A DNA stretch of 64,000 nt from CAZCBX01 sp964497185. Its GTDB lineage: Bacteria > Bdellovibrionota_G > JALEGL01 > JAGRMV01. The DNA is taken from contig CAZCBX010000005.1 of NCBI GenBank assembly GCA_964497185.1, positions 1 through 64,000 of the forward strand, written 5' to 3'. Of this stretch, positions 35,413-42,590 are shown piece by piece (position 1 is the first letter of the stretch; every line of letters begins with the position of its first letter). Below the pieces are notes generated by a model. That model saw only the letters and a list, made by a program, of their open reading frames with translations. It was not told where the DNA came from and ran no database searches. The position numbers and the translations under genes are program-made.

Positions 35413-36222
35413 TTATAAATATTCTTGAATGGACTCGAAACGGCCGTCGCGGGATTTGAATACGTCTTGGTGCGCTTTGGCTTGTTCCAAATGGATGGTG
35501 CCGATGCTGGTGCGGTGGGCCAGCGCGTTGATGCCCAGGCCACCCTTTTCTTGAAGATCGGGCTTGTTTTGAAGTTGGTCATACAACCGCGTTAGAATGT
35601 TTTGCAAACCGGCAGGGTCGTAACCAAAATGCATGGCATAAACAATGCCGCTTTGATCCGCTTGATCCATCGCTTCGGCTTCAAACCAATACACGCGAAG
35701 TTTGTCGTATGTCGCTGCCCATGCCGCATCTGAAATTTCGTTGGGCTGCTGCAAATCCAATTGTTGATCTTCGGACATCCAGGTTAACAAATGTTGATGG
35801 GTTACATGGGCAATGCTGCTGCCCAACAAACCCGCTAGCTCATCTTCGGTTTGTACTTCTTTGAGCAGCCCACGGCTGATAAAAATATGGCCACCAGGCA
35901 ATCCAATGTTGATCCACTCCAGCGTATCGAGCACAAAAAATTCATATTTGGGATGATGCGGCCGGGCTGAAAACATGGCTACATGCGCACCCACGCCTTT
36001 GACATAATGGACCACTTCGTTTTGTTTATACAGGGGATAGGCTTTGAGCAAATAAGCTTCAATGCCGTCGCCAATGGCATTGGCCTTGGCTGGATCCAAC
36101 ATGTCCTGCACCCACCGAACTTCCGTTGAGGATGCACGCGCCATGGAAGGTTTGGTTGTTTTTTGAGAATGGCATGCCACCAATGTGAGGGCCAACAAGA
36201 TGGTTGTACTTACTTTTTTCAT
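35413..36222 (-). CDS. M48-family metallopeptidase-like lipoprotein with destroyed zinc site
   Basis: A 269-residue lipoprotein (MKKVSTTILLALTLVAC lipobox) with the layout of periplasmic M48 peptidases such as BepA/LoiP. It has EFFVLDTLEWINIGLPGGHIFISRGLL, then TEDELAGLLGSSIAHVTHQH, then the helix EAEAMDQADQSGIVYAMHFGYDP. In active relatives the middle segment reads LAHEIAHVTxxH. Here the first zinc histidine and the catalytic Glu are both Ser (SSIAH), while the surrounding fold residues and the third-ligand Glu remain. It is probably a non-catalytic chaperone-like or scaffold protein. AAGGAAA precedes the chosen start. Confidence 0.75.
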   Translation of the reverse strand: MKKVSTTILLALTLVACHSQKTTKPSMARASSTEVRWVQDMLDPAKANAIGDGIEAYLLKAYPLYKQNEVVHYVKGVGAHVAMFSARPHHPKYEFFVLDTLEWINIGLPGGHIFISRGLLKEVQTEDELAGLLGSSIAHVTHQHLLTWMSEDQQLDLQQPNEISDAAWAATYDKLRVYWFEAEAMDQADQSGIVYAMHFGYDPAGLQNILTRLYDQLQNKPDLQEKGGLGINALAHRTSIGTIHLEQAKAHQDVFKSRDGRFESIQEYL

Positions 36223-36306
36223 GGCTTGGTTTCCTTCGCGTCGGGGATGGAGGTTACGCATGGTTATACATACCATGGGCCTAGCGAAGTGGCAAAAGGT
36301 TGGTGG

Positions 36307-38091
36307 CTAAGTGGCGTCTGGCCCGGCTTGCCATTGCTTCATCAATTCAAGTCCAACTTGATAAATGCATTCATCTTCTTCTCGAAATTTTGGAGTGTCG
36401 GGCAACGCGTCTTGGGCACAAGAAGGGGTGTTTTTTTGGATTTGTTGGGCCTGTTGGCCAAGCCAGTCTTTTTCTTCCGAAAGCACTTGAAGCTCCGTGG
36501 GCACCAATATTTCTGGCTCAAAGGTGATGGGTTGGCGAGGCTTTGGGCTTAAGCGAAAGTCGTAATCACTCATGCGAAAGGCGGGCCCATACGTAAGCGC
36601 TTCTCGGTTGCGTTCCAAATGCTCCAAAACAGGATCCAGTACTTCTGCATCGGGGGTAAGGCCATTTTGCCATGTGGAGAAGGACCACTGTCCCTGCTCA
36701 TTTTGCTGAAAACCAAAAGAGCGAAGCTGTGTAAGCTTAATGGGAAAAAGTATCTGGGTAGCCCCCGTATGGATTTGCTGTGTGTTCTGCCCAAAAAATT
36801 TGCCAAAGCTGCGTTCGCCCAGCACAAATACGCGCTTGTTGGATTGCAAGCTGGAAACGATCAATTCACTGGCGCTGGCACTGGTTCGGTCCATCAACAC
36901 CAACACTTTGCCAAAACGTTCCCACACAGGATCGGCGTAGTAATCGGTGTAGGTTTCAAGACTTTGGGTAAATTCTTTTTCTTGCTTTTCAGCATTGTAG
37001 TGCGCAAATTCCAACACAAATTGAGGTGATTTGGGTGGCAAAAAGAAAGACGTCATTTTTTTGGCAAACGCGACCCCACCCCCTGGATTGCCTCGTACAT
37101 CAAGAATAACATCGGTGGGCGTTTCTTTGCCTAACGATAAAAGGCGATGCAAAAGATCGTGGTTGGCTTCATTGTCCACATTGAGAATTTTCACATACAC
37201 GGTTCGATCGTTGATGGCGTGGCCCAACACATACGGCAATTCAAGGTCACGAACGGTCGATTCAATGCGAATAGTTTGCGGCGTTTGCCCACCGGGCAGG
37301 GTGAAGGTTACCTGGCTTTCTTCGCCCATATTGCTGAACAGTTTATCGCGCAAATTGGAAAAAGAATGTTGGGATATATCAATGTCGTTGATGCCCAAGA
37401 TGACCGACCAAGGTTGAATGCGTAGATCCAAGTCGCCGTTGTAGGAAGGGTTGACCACCAAATAGGAAGGCTTTCGCCAGTTGTAATCCGATCGGTGATA
37501 AAGCGGTATGGGCAGAGAATACCCGGATTCATTTTTAGCAGAGTCCGTGTCAATGTGAATGGATGAAAAAGGATCCATTTGTTGCAAAATGGATTCGAGT
37601 AAATAATTGGTTTGAAAGGTATGAAAATCCAATGGGTTGATGGCCTCGTCGGTTTCTTCAGAAAACTCTTGGAAGAGCTGCTCCGACGTCCCCATAAAAT
37701 GAGCACACATGGTGTTCAGGCTGGACAAATCCACCGAAACCGCTGCACCACGATCGCCGTCTTTTTGGGTTTGTTTCATCCACCGTGCAAAACCTTTTTG
37801 TAAAACTTCCGTTTTGTCACTGGGCCCGTACTCAATGTGATTGAGCAAAGCATAATTCACGCCATCGTTGAGCGATTCACAAAGGGCCAAATCCGTTTCA
37901 GTCAAAGCGCGCAAAGAGGCGTCGGGTGTGGGCTCTGGCTCTGATTTGGGAGGGGGCGCGGTGGTGATCGACGTGGTTGAGGAAGTTTCAGCGTCGGCTG
38001 TTTTCTGTTGATCTTTGGATGAGCACGCTGTCAGTGCGCATGTGGATACCAAAAGCATCCATAAACAATGGTGTAGACCCCGATAGAACAT
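36307..38091 (-). CDS. S41-family tail-specific protease-like lipoprotein
   Basis: A 594-residue protein with a lipoprotein signal (LLVSTCALTAC). A Ser/Thr/Pro-rich linker precedes a helical domain and a PDZ-like segment (LDLRIQPWSVILGINDIDIS). The S41 catalytic core follows: DVILDVRGNPGGG, then DRTSASASELIVSSLQ with the nucleophile Ser, then GERSFGKFFGQ with the catalytic Lys. This Ser-Lys pair and domain order match Prc/Tsp proteases, which degrade periplasmic proteins from their C termini. It is on the same strand as the M48-like gene, 84 bases upstream, so the two may share a transcript. Confidence 0.85.
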   Translation of the reverse strand: MFYRGLHHCLWMLLVSTCALTACSSKDQQKTADAETSSTTSITTAPPPKSEPEPTPDASLRALTETDLALCESLNDGVNYALLNHIEYGPSDKTEVLQKGFARWMKQTQKDGDRGAAVSVDLSSLNTMCAHFMGTSEQLFQEFSEETDEAINPLDFHTFQTNYLLESILQQMDPFSSIHIDTDSAKNESGYSLPIPLYHRSDYNWRKPSYLVVNPSYNGDLDLRIQPWSVILGINDIDISQHSFSNLRDKLFSNMGEESQVTFTLPGGQTPQTIRIESTVRDLELPYVLGHAINDRTVYVKILNVDNEANHDLLHRLLSLGKETPTDVILDVRGNPGGGVAFAKKMTSFFLPPKSPQFVLEFAHYNAEKQEKEFTQSLETYTDYYADPVWERFGKVLVLMDRTSASASELIVSSLQSNKRVFVLGERSFGKFFGQNTQQIHTGATQILFPIKLTQLRSFGFQQNEQGQWSFSTWQNGLTPDAEVLDPVLEHLERNREALTYGPAFRMSDYDFRLSPKPRQPITFEPEILVPTELQVLSEEKDWLGQQAQQIQKNTPSCAQDALPDTPKFREEDECIYQVGLELMKQWQAGPDAT

Positions 38092-38263
38092 ATACTCTCT
38101 CTTTTATATATACAAACGGGGGTTGATTTCCAGTAAAAAATAGACGTAATGCATTAATGAAAAATTAAATAATAACAAGTACTTAAACATACAATGGTTG
38201 CATTTAAAGCCTTATAGGGTGGGATCGCGCATGACTTGGCCATAAGTATGATATAGCGACGAT

Positions 38264-39169
38264 ATGATCAAAACGTTAATTTTGGGCGGCACGGGCTTTG
38301 TGGGCAGCGCCATTGCACGCCAGCTGATTGCGCAAAAAGAATCGGTGCGGGTGCTCAGTCGTCACCCGGCAAGCGTGCCCCTCCAACGCAGAACCCCTGG
38401 CATTGAATATGTGCAGGGAGATTTATTTGACAGTGATTCATTGCACAGCGCCATGCAAGGGTGCGATGCAGTGATCCATGCAGCCCAATTTCCCGGCGCG
38501 CCTTTTGAATATCCAGCCAAGCAGTGGACTTACCACCATTACGATGCAGAGGGCACAGCCTTGATTGCCAAAACCGCAAAGCAGCTTGACATCAGCCGGC
38601 TCATCTACATCAGTGGCGCGGGTGCGGGACAAGGCCGAAGCGAGCCCTGGTTTCAAGCCAAGGAAAAAGGCGAGCAAGCCATTCAAGATGCCACCAACGC
38701 GTGGACCATCTTTCGGCCGTCATGGATTTATGGCCCCACGGATGTCAGTTTGAATCGACTCAAGCATGCCAGCCGCGTGCCCTTCTTTTTTCCGTTGTTG
38801 GGTCAGGCCAAAGAAACATTGCGTCCTATATATATAGACGATGTGGCCAAAGCAGTCGGCTATGCTTTGAATCGATCAGAAAGTTTTTCTGAAATATATG
38901 CATTGGGCGGCCCCGAAGAATTGAGTATGAAAAAAATGATTCAGACGCTTTTGGCTCAAGTTGGCCGTCGTCGAATATTGGTGCCGGTACCCATGGCTTG
39001 GCTAAAAACAGTGGCCGCAATGTTGGAGAAGCTGCCTGGAAAGCCTATTCTTACAAGGGATGGCTTGGACTTCATCACCATGGATGTCAGCATGGACGTG
39101 CGCAAAGCCCACGCGTTTTTTCCATTTCGCTTTACGTCATTTGAAAATGCCATTTCAAAGTACCTGTAA
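38264..39169 (+). CDS. NAD(P)-dependent atypical SDR / epimerase-like protein
   Basis: A 301-residue Rossmann-fold protein opening with the dinucleotide-binding motif LILGGTGFVGSAIARQL. AVIHAAQFPG and FRPSWIYGPTDVSL follow at the usual SDR spacing. The Tyr-X3-Lys catalytic pair is absent at the expected place (RLIYISGAGAGQG), which fits atypical SDRs of the NDUFA9/NmrA type that bind rather than turn over the nucleotide. The substrate is unknown. It is a single gene between the divergent protease gene and a beta-barrel gene. The preceding 172 bases are AT-rich with no gene. Confidence 0.75.
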   Translation: MIKTLILGGTGFVGSAIARQLIAQKESVRVLSRHPASVPLQRRTPGIEYVQGDLFDSDSLHSAMQGCDAVIHAAQFPGAPFEYPAKQWTYHHYDAEGTALIAKTAKQLDISRLIYISGAGAGQGRSEPWFQAKEKGEQAIQDATNAWTIFRPSWIYGPTDVSLNRLKHASRVPFFFPLLGQAKETLRPIYIDDVAKAVGYALNRSESFSEIYALGGPEELSMKKMIQTLLAQVGRRRILVPVPMAWLKTVAAMLEKLPGKPILTRDGLDFITMDVSMDVRKAHAFFPFRFTSFENAISKYL

Positions 39170-39301
39170 TGGTTGAAAAAAATCATGCTGATTTCTTTAC
39201 AAAACAAAAAAACCTTGATTAACTCAACCAGAACTTAAGGGGAGATCGTTCTCTTCTTTTTATTTAAATAAATGTTCAATCCAATATATTGGGAGGATAA
39301 T

Positions 39302-39835
39302 ATGAAAAAATTTATGGCTGCTTTTGCAATCGTAGCAATGGCATCATTTGCAAATGCAACGGACCGCACCGGCGAACTCGGTATCGGTTATCAAACTTCA
39401 TTGGGCGCTGGTAACACCACTGGTCAATGGTCAGTAAAATACGGTTTGGCTGCTAACTCAAGCATCCAAGGTATCATTGGTTTCGATCTATCCGATGCAG
39501 ACGATTCAACCCGTCTTTCAGTTGGTGCTCGTTACCTATATGACATCGTTGAAATGGAAAACTCTGAGTTCTACACCGGTTTGGGCGTAGTTTACCACTG
39601 GGCTGGTGATGCTTTCACCCAAGGCCCTGGTGCTTCATTTGATGAAGACGGTCTTTTGACCATCAACGCACCTTTGGGTTTTTCTTTCACCTTGGCCAAT
39701 GCTCCTGCAGTTGAGTTTTCAGCTGAAATGGGCTTGACCTTCAACTACGCGATTGCTGCTGAGACCTGGACTCTTAACTCAATCGGTGGTGGCAACGGCG
39801 CAGTATTCAACGCTGGTGCACATTACTACTTCTAA
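39302..39835 (+). CDS. Small outer-membrane beta-barrel protein
   Basis: A 177-residue protein with a signal peptide (MKKFMAAFAIVAMASFANA) and a mature part made of alternating amphipathic strands (TGELGIGYQTSLGAG, TRLSVGARYLYDI, FYTGLGVVYHW). The C terminus is HYYF, with the terminal Phe recognised by the Bam machinery. The size suggests an eight-stranded barrel of the OmpA/OmpW class; the ligand is unknown. GGAGGA before the ATG at 39302 fixes the start. A strong terminator follows at 39861. The clean signals suggest an abundant protein. Confidence 0.8.
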   Translation: MKKFMAAFAIVAMASFANATDRTGELGIGYQTSLGAGNTTGQWSVKYGLAANSSIQGIIGFDLSDADDSTRLSVGARYLYDIVEMENSEFYTGLGVVYHWAGDAFTQGPGASFDEDGLLTINAPLGFSFTLANAPAVEFSAEMGLTFNYAIAAETWTLNSIGGGNGAVFNAGAHYYF

Positions 39836-39860
39836 TTCGTTTACGATTTAGAAAACGTTT

Positions 39861-39896
39861 AAAAGGCCCTGTCTTCCCAAGAGACAGGGCCTTTTT
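39861..39896 (+). terminator. Rho-independent terminator after the beta-barrel gene
   Basis: AGGCCCTGTCT - 7 bases - AGACAGGGCCT, an 11-bp perfect stem at 39864-39892, with AAAA before and TTTTT after it. It begins about 26 bases after the stop codon. Confidence 0.85.
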
Positions 39897-39906
39897 GCAT
39901 CCAAAC

Positions 39907-39948
39907 AAAATTGGGGACAGACACCTTGGGTGTCTGTCCCCAATTTTT
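39907..39948. repeat. Long GGGGACAGACACC palindrome (terminator-like)
   Basis: A perfect 19-bp inverted repeat, AAAATTGGGGACAGACACC and its complement around a TTG loop, followed by T residues. It is the longest member of the family also seen at 10639, 11836 and 55220. It lies between convergent genes. Confidence 0.85.
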
Positions 39949-40075
39949 CGTTCAGACCCTCCGTCCCCAAAGGGACGCAAGGTCTCTCTGTTTAAATCAA
40001 TTTTGCACACCCAGCCCACACCTCCGACCTCCGTCCCCAAAGGGACTGTCCCTTTGGGGACGCAGGGTTGGAAGG
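39949..40075. repeat. Cluster of GTCCCC-AAA-GGGAC palindromes
   Basis: CGTCCCCAAAGGGACG near 39962-39977 is a small hairpin. At 40032-40062, CGTCCCCAAAGGGAC and GTCCCTTTGGGGACG form a perfect 15-bp inverted repeat around a single T. Together with the palindrome at 39907 they fill most of the space between convergent genes. Confidence 0.75.
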
Positions 40076-40087
40076 TGGATGGAGTGA

Positions 40088-40789
40088 TTAAGAGGCTGTG
40101 GCTTGTTGGGCTTGGGTGAATACGGCGTCGAACATGTCTTGCGTCAGCCGACCGGTAAACGTATTCTGCTGGCTTGGATGATAGGAGCCTACAATATGAT
40201 AAGGGCCAAAATTGTAAGAAGCGCCGTGACCAAATTTGGGTTTTTTGGCTGGCGCTTTGTCGGATGCCAGAACCGGGTTGGCTTTGAGTGTTTTGTAAAT
40301 GCCATCCCAGCCAATTTGGCCCAGAGCGATCATCACTTTGATGTTGGGTAGAAGGGTGAGTTCTTGGTGAAAGTAAGGCAGGCAATTGGTTTTTTCTTCT
40401 GCGGTGGGCTTGTTTTGAGGGGGTGCGCAGTGAACCATGGCGGTGATCCAGGTATTGATTAGTTTTAAGCCATCATCGGCGCGTTCAAAACTGGGTTGGT
40501 TGGCAAGGCCAGCACGGTGCAAAGCGCGATAAAGCCACTGTCCCGATCGATCACCGGTAAACATGCGTCCTGTTCGGTTGGCGCCATGGGCGGCTGGAGC
40601 CAAGCCTACAATTAAAATTTCAGCTTTTGGATCGCCAAAACTGGGTACGGGTTTGCCCCAGTAAGTATCTTCTTGAAAGGCCTTTCGTTTTTCCTGGGCG
40701 ATTTTCCGCGTCCATGCCACCAGCCTAGGACACTTGCGGCAAGCCACAATGGTTTGTTGCAAATCTGGCAGTGAACGCGGTTGAGGCAT
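40088..40789 (-). CDS. Family 5 uracil-DNA glycosylase (UdgB)
   Basis: A 233-residue enzyme that removes uracil and related deaminated bases from DNA. Motif A reads GLAPAAHGANRTGRMFTGD, the family 5 form with no polar catalytic Asp/Asn at the usual site. Motif B reads GSYHPSQQNTFTGRLT. Four cysteines (CRKCPRL near residue 17, HCAPPQNKP, NCLPYF) fit the 4Fe-4S cluster of this family. Length is typical. The gene is single and convergent with the beta-barrel gene across the palindrome cluster. Family 5 glycosylases are known mainly from thermophiles, Actinobacteria and some Proteobacteria. Confidence 0.88.
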   Translation of the reverse strand: MPQPRSLPDLQQTIVACRKCPRLVAWTRKIAQEKRKAFQEDTYWGKPVPSFGDPKAEILIVGLAPAAHGANRTGRMFTGDRSGQWLYRALHRAGLANQPSFERADDGLKLINTWITAMVHCAPPQNKPTAEEKTNCLPYFHQELTLLPNIKVMIALGQIGWDGIYKTLKANPVLASDKAPAKKPKFGHGASYNFGPYHIVGSYHPSQQNTFTGRLTQDMFDAVFTQAQQATAS

Positions 40790-40926
40790 GATGTTGATCT
40801 ACCATGGCGAAGCAAAAAAACAACTTTCACCCCACACGCAAAGCCACATGGATTTTTTCTTTGGTTCTGTGTATAGCTGCGGTACATTGCAACATGGAAG
40901 TTGACCACACTGAAAGGAACACAACA

Positions 40927-41340
40927 ATGCACGCATGGATTTCTTTGACCACTTGGATGATCATTTTTGGCTTGGGCTTTGGTTTTACAGCTTGTTCCGC
41001 CAAACAATCCGACCTTCACTCTTCCCAAGACCAGCGTATGACATTGGGCACGGCTCAGCGCAACATTCAAATAGGCATGTCACAAGCAGATGTGGCCGTG
41101 GCCCTTGGCAGCCCAAACATCGTAACCCAAGATGCCAATGGACAAGAATCATGGGTGTACGACAAAATGGCCACCGAGGTATCGGAATCTTCCAGTGGCA
41201 CCAATTTTAATTTGCTCATTTTTAACACCGGTAAAAACAAACGTTATGCCGCTTCCACGCAGCGCACGCTGACAGTGGTGATTAAATTTGATGAGCAAAA
41301 GCAAGTCAGCGATTTAAAATACCACAGCAGCCAATTTTAA
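40927..41340 (+). CDS. BamE/SmpA-like lipoprotein
   Basis: A 137-residue lipoprotein (MIIFGLGFGFTAC lipobox). The mature part begins with LGTAQRNIQIGMSQADVAVALGSPNIV and continues to ESWVYDKM, the helix-helix-strand pattern of SmpA/OmlA (BamE). These proteins bind outer-membrane phospholipid or partner proteins. The region SESSSGTNFNLLIFN may be a loop. AAAGGA precedes the ATG at 40927; an in-frame start at 40804 would bury the signal peptide and is rejected. It is followed closely by another lipoprotein gene. Confidence 0.7.
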   Translation: MHAWISLTTWMIIFGLGFGFTACSAKQSDLHSSQDQRMTLGTAQRNIQIGMSQADVAVALGSPNIVTQDANGQESWVYDKMATEVSESSSGTNFNLLIFNTGKNKRYAASTQRTLTVVIKFDEQKQVSDLKYHSSQF

Positions 41341-41370
41341 TGGGTGAATAAAAACATAGGAACAAGCACC

Positions 41371-41859
41371 ATGACACGTTTAACAACTTTACTTTTTATT
41401 TCGATGGCTTTGGTTTTATCTCACTGCGCGCCAGCCAAACCACCGCAAACCCAAATGCAAATTCGTCAATTTCAAACACGAATGTACAACATCACCGATA
41501 GCACACGCGCACTTAAAGCTGTGATGAATGTGCTTCAAGATGAAGGCTACATTGTTAAACAGGCCAATACGGAATTGGGTCTTTTGGTGGCCACCAAAGA
41601 AGCACCCATATCTGGGGCAGGCTTTAGCCGTTTTATGATGGGACCTGAAGCCACCTATGACACCACCCAAGTCACCGAATGTTCGGCCAACGTCACGCCC
41701 TACAATGGACAAATGCGCGTGCGGGTGAATTTTATTCAAAAGAGAGTCAACAACCGAGGCGGCGTAAGTCAAACGGTTCAAGTGGGCGACGAAACATTTT
41801 ATCAAAACTTTTTTAGCAAGGTGAGCAAAGGAATATTTATCGAAAATCAAAACTTATAA
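41371..41859 (+). CDS. Small lipoprotein, partner of the BamE-like gene
   Basis: A 162-residue lipoprotein with signal MTRLTTLLFISMALVLSHC. The mature part opens with an RQFQTRMYNITDSTRALKAV segment followed by VLQDEGYIVKQANTELGLLVATKE. I associate this pattern with a widespread but unnamed proteobacterial lipoprotein family often located beside BamE-like genes. A GTG at 41344 is in frame, but the ATG at 41371 has AGGA upstream and places the signal at the N terminus. The function is unknown; probably attached to the outer membrane. Confidence 0.65.
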   Translation: MTRLTTLLFISMALVLSHCAPAKPPQTQMQIRQFQTRMYNITDSTRALKAVMNVLQDEGYIVKQANTELGLLVATKEAPISGAGFSRFMMGPEATYDTTQVTECSANVTPYNGQMRVRVNFIQKRVNNRGGVSQTVQVGDETFYQNFFSKVSKGIFIENQNL

Positions 41860-42026
41860 ACCCAATCATGGATGGCCGTGCGGCCATGAAAAATTCGACG
41901 AAAGTTAGGTTTTTCAAGCATTGGCGCGCTAAAAGGTGGTGGGGTGCCCCGCTTTGGTGTACGCTAAGCCAATATACTTTGATCGAAACACCATCGATTT
42001 TTTTTAATGAATATAAGGAGATCAAC

Positions 42027-42536
42027 ATGAAAAAACTATTTACTGTACTGGCACTGGGTGCCCTGCTTTTTAACGTTCCTGCATTTGCCGATGATGTGGT
42101 CGATGACGTTGCCGATGACGTGCGTGGCGATGGCACCTATGGCATGGCCGGATGTGGTTTAGGCAGCATGCTTTTTGACAACAACACCAAAGTCAATCAA
42201 GTGTTGGCAGCCACCACCAATGGTACTTCTGGTAACCAAACATTTGGTATTTCAACCGGTACATCCAACTGTACCGAAAATGGTTTGGTGAAATTGGACA
42301 AAGAAACCGAAGCATATGTAGAAGTAAACTACGATGTATTGCAAAATGACATTGCTCAAGGTCAAGGCGAAACCCTTGCTGGTCTTGCGACATTGATGGG
42401 TTGTCAAGCACAGCCATTTGGTCAAGCCATGCAAGCCAACTATGCTTCATTGGCATCTGCAGAAAACGCATCGGTTTTCTTAAACAATGTTCAAGTAACA
42501 TTGGCCAAGCAGCCCACAGCATGTGAAACACTCTAA
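42027..42536 (+). CDS. DUF3015-family secreted protein
   Basis: A 169-residue protein with signal peptide MKKLFTVLALGALLFNVPAFA and a mature domain reading MAGCGLGSMLFDNNTKVNQVL, then NQTFGISTGTSNC. This is the DUF3015 signature, with the paired cysteines conserved. AAGGAG lies nine bases before the ATG at 42027, and TATACT at 41973-41978 may be its -10 box. The family's role is unknown. It is followed, almost without a gap, by a DUF4105 gene, a common pairing. A terminator hairpin begins 21 bases after its stop. Confidence 0.85.
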   Translation: MKKLFTVLALGALLFNVPAFADDVVDDVADDVRGDGTYGMAGCGLGSMLFDNNTKVNQVLAATTNGTSGNQTFGISTGTSNCTENGLVKLDKETEAYVEVNYDVLQNDIAQGQGETLAGLATLMGCQAQPFGQAMQANYASLASAENASVFLNNVQVTLAKQPTACETL

Positions 42537-42556
42537 ACGAATTTTCACAGATTTCG

Positions 42557-42590
42557 AAAAACGCATGCTTGGTTTCAAGCATGCGTTTTT
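42557..42590 (+). terminator. Terminator hairpin overlapping the start of the DUF4105 gene
   Basis: A perfect 15-bp stem (AAAAACGCATGCTTG and its complement) with loop GTTT, ending in TTTTT. It terminates the DUF3015 message, yet the candidate ATG of the next gene at 42565 lies in its left arm. It may act as an attenuator that also masks translation initiation. Confidence 0.75.

Noticed and set aside
41860..41895. ATGGCCG-TG-CGGCCAT hairpin as a terminator
   Set aside because: The loop is only two bases and no T tract follows, so termination is unlikely.
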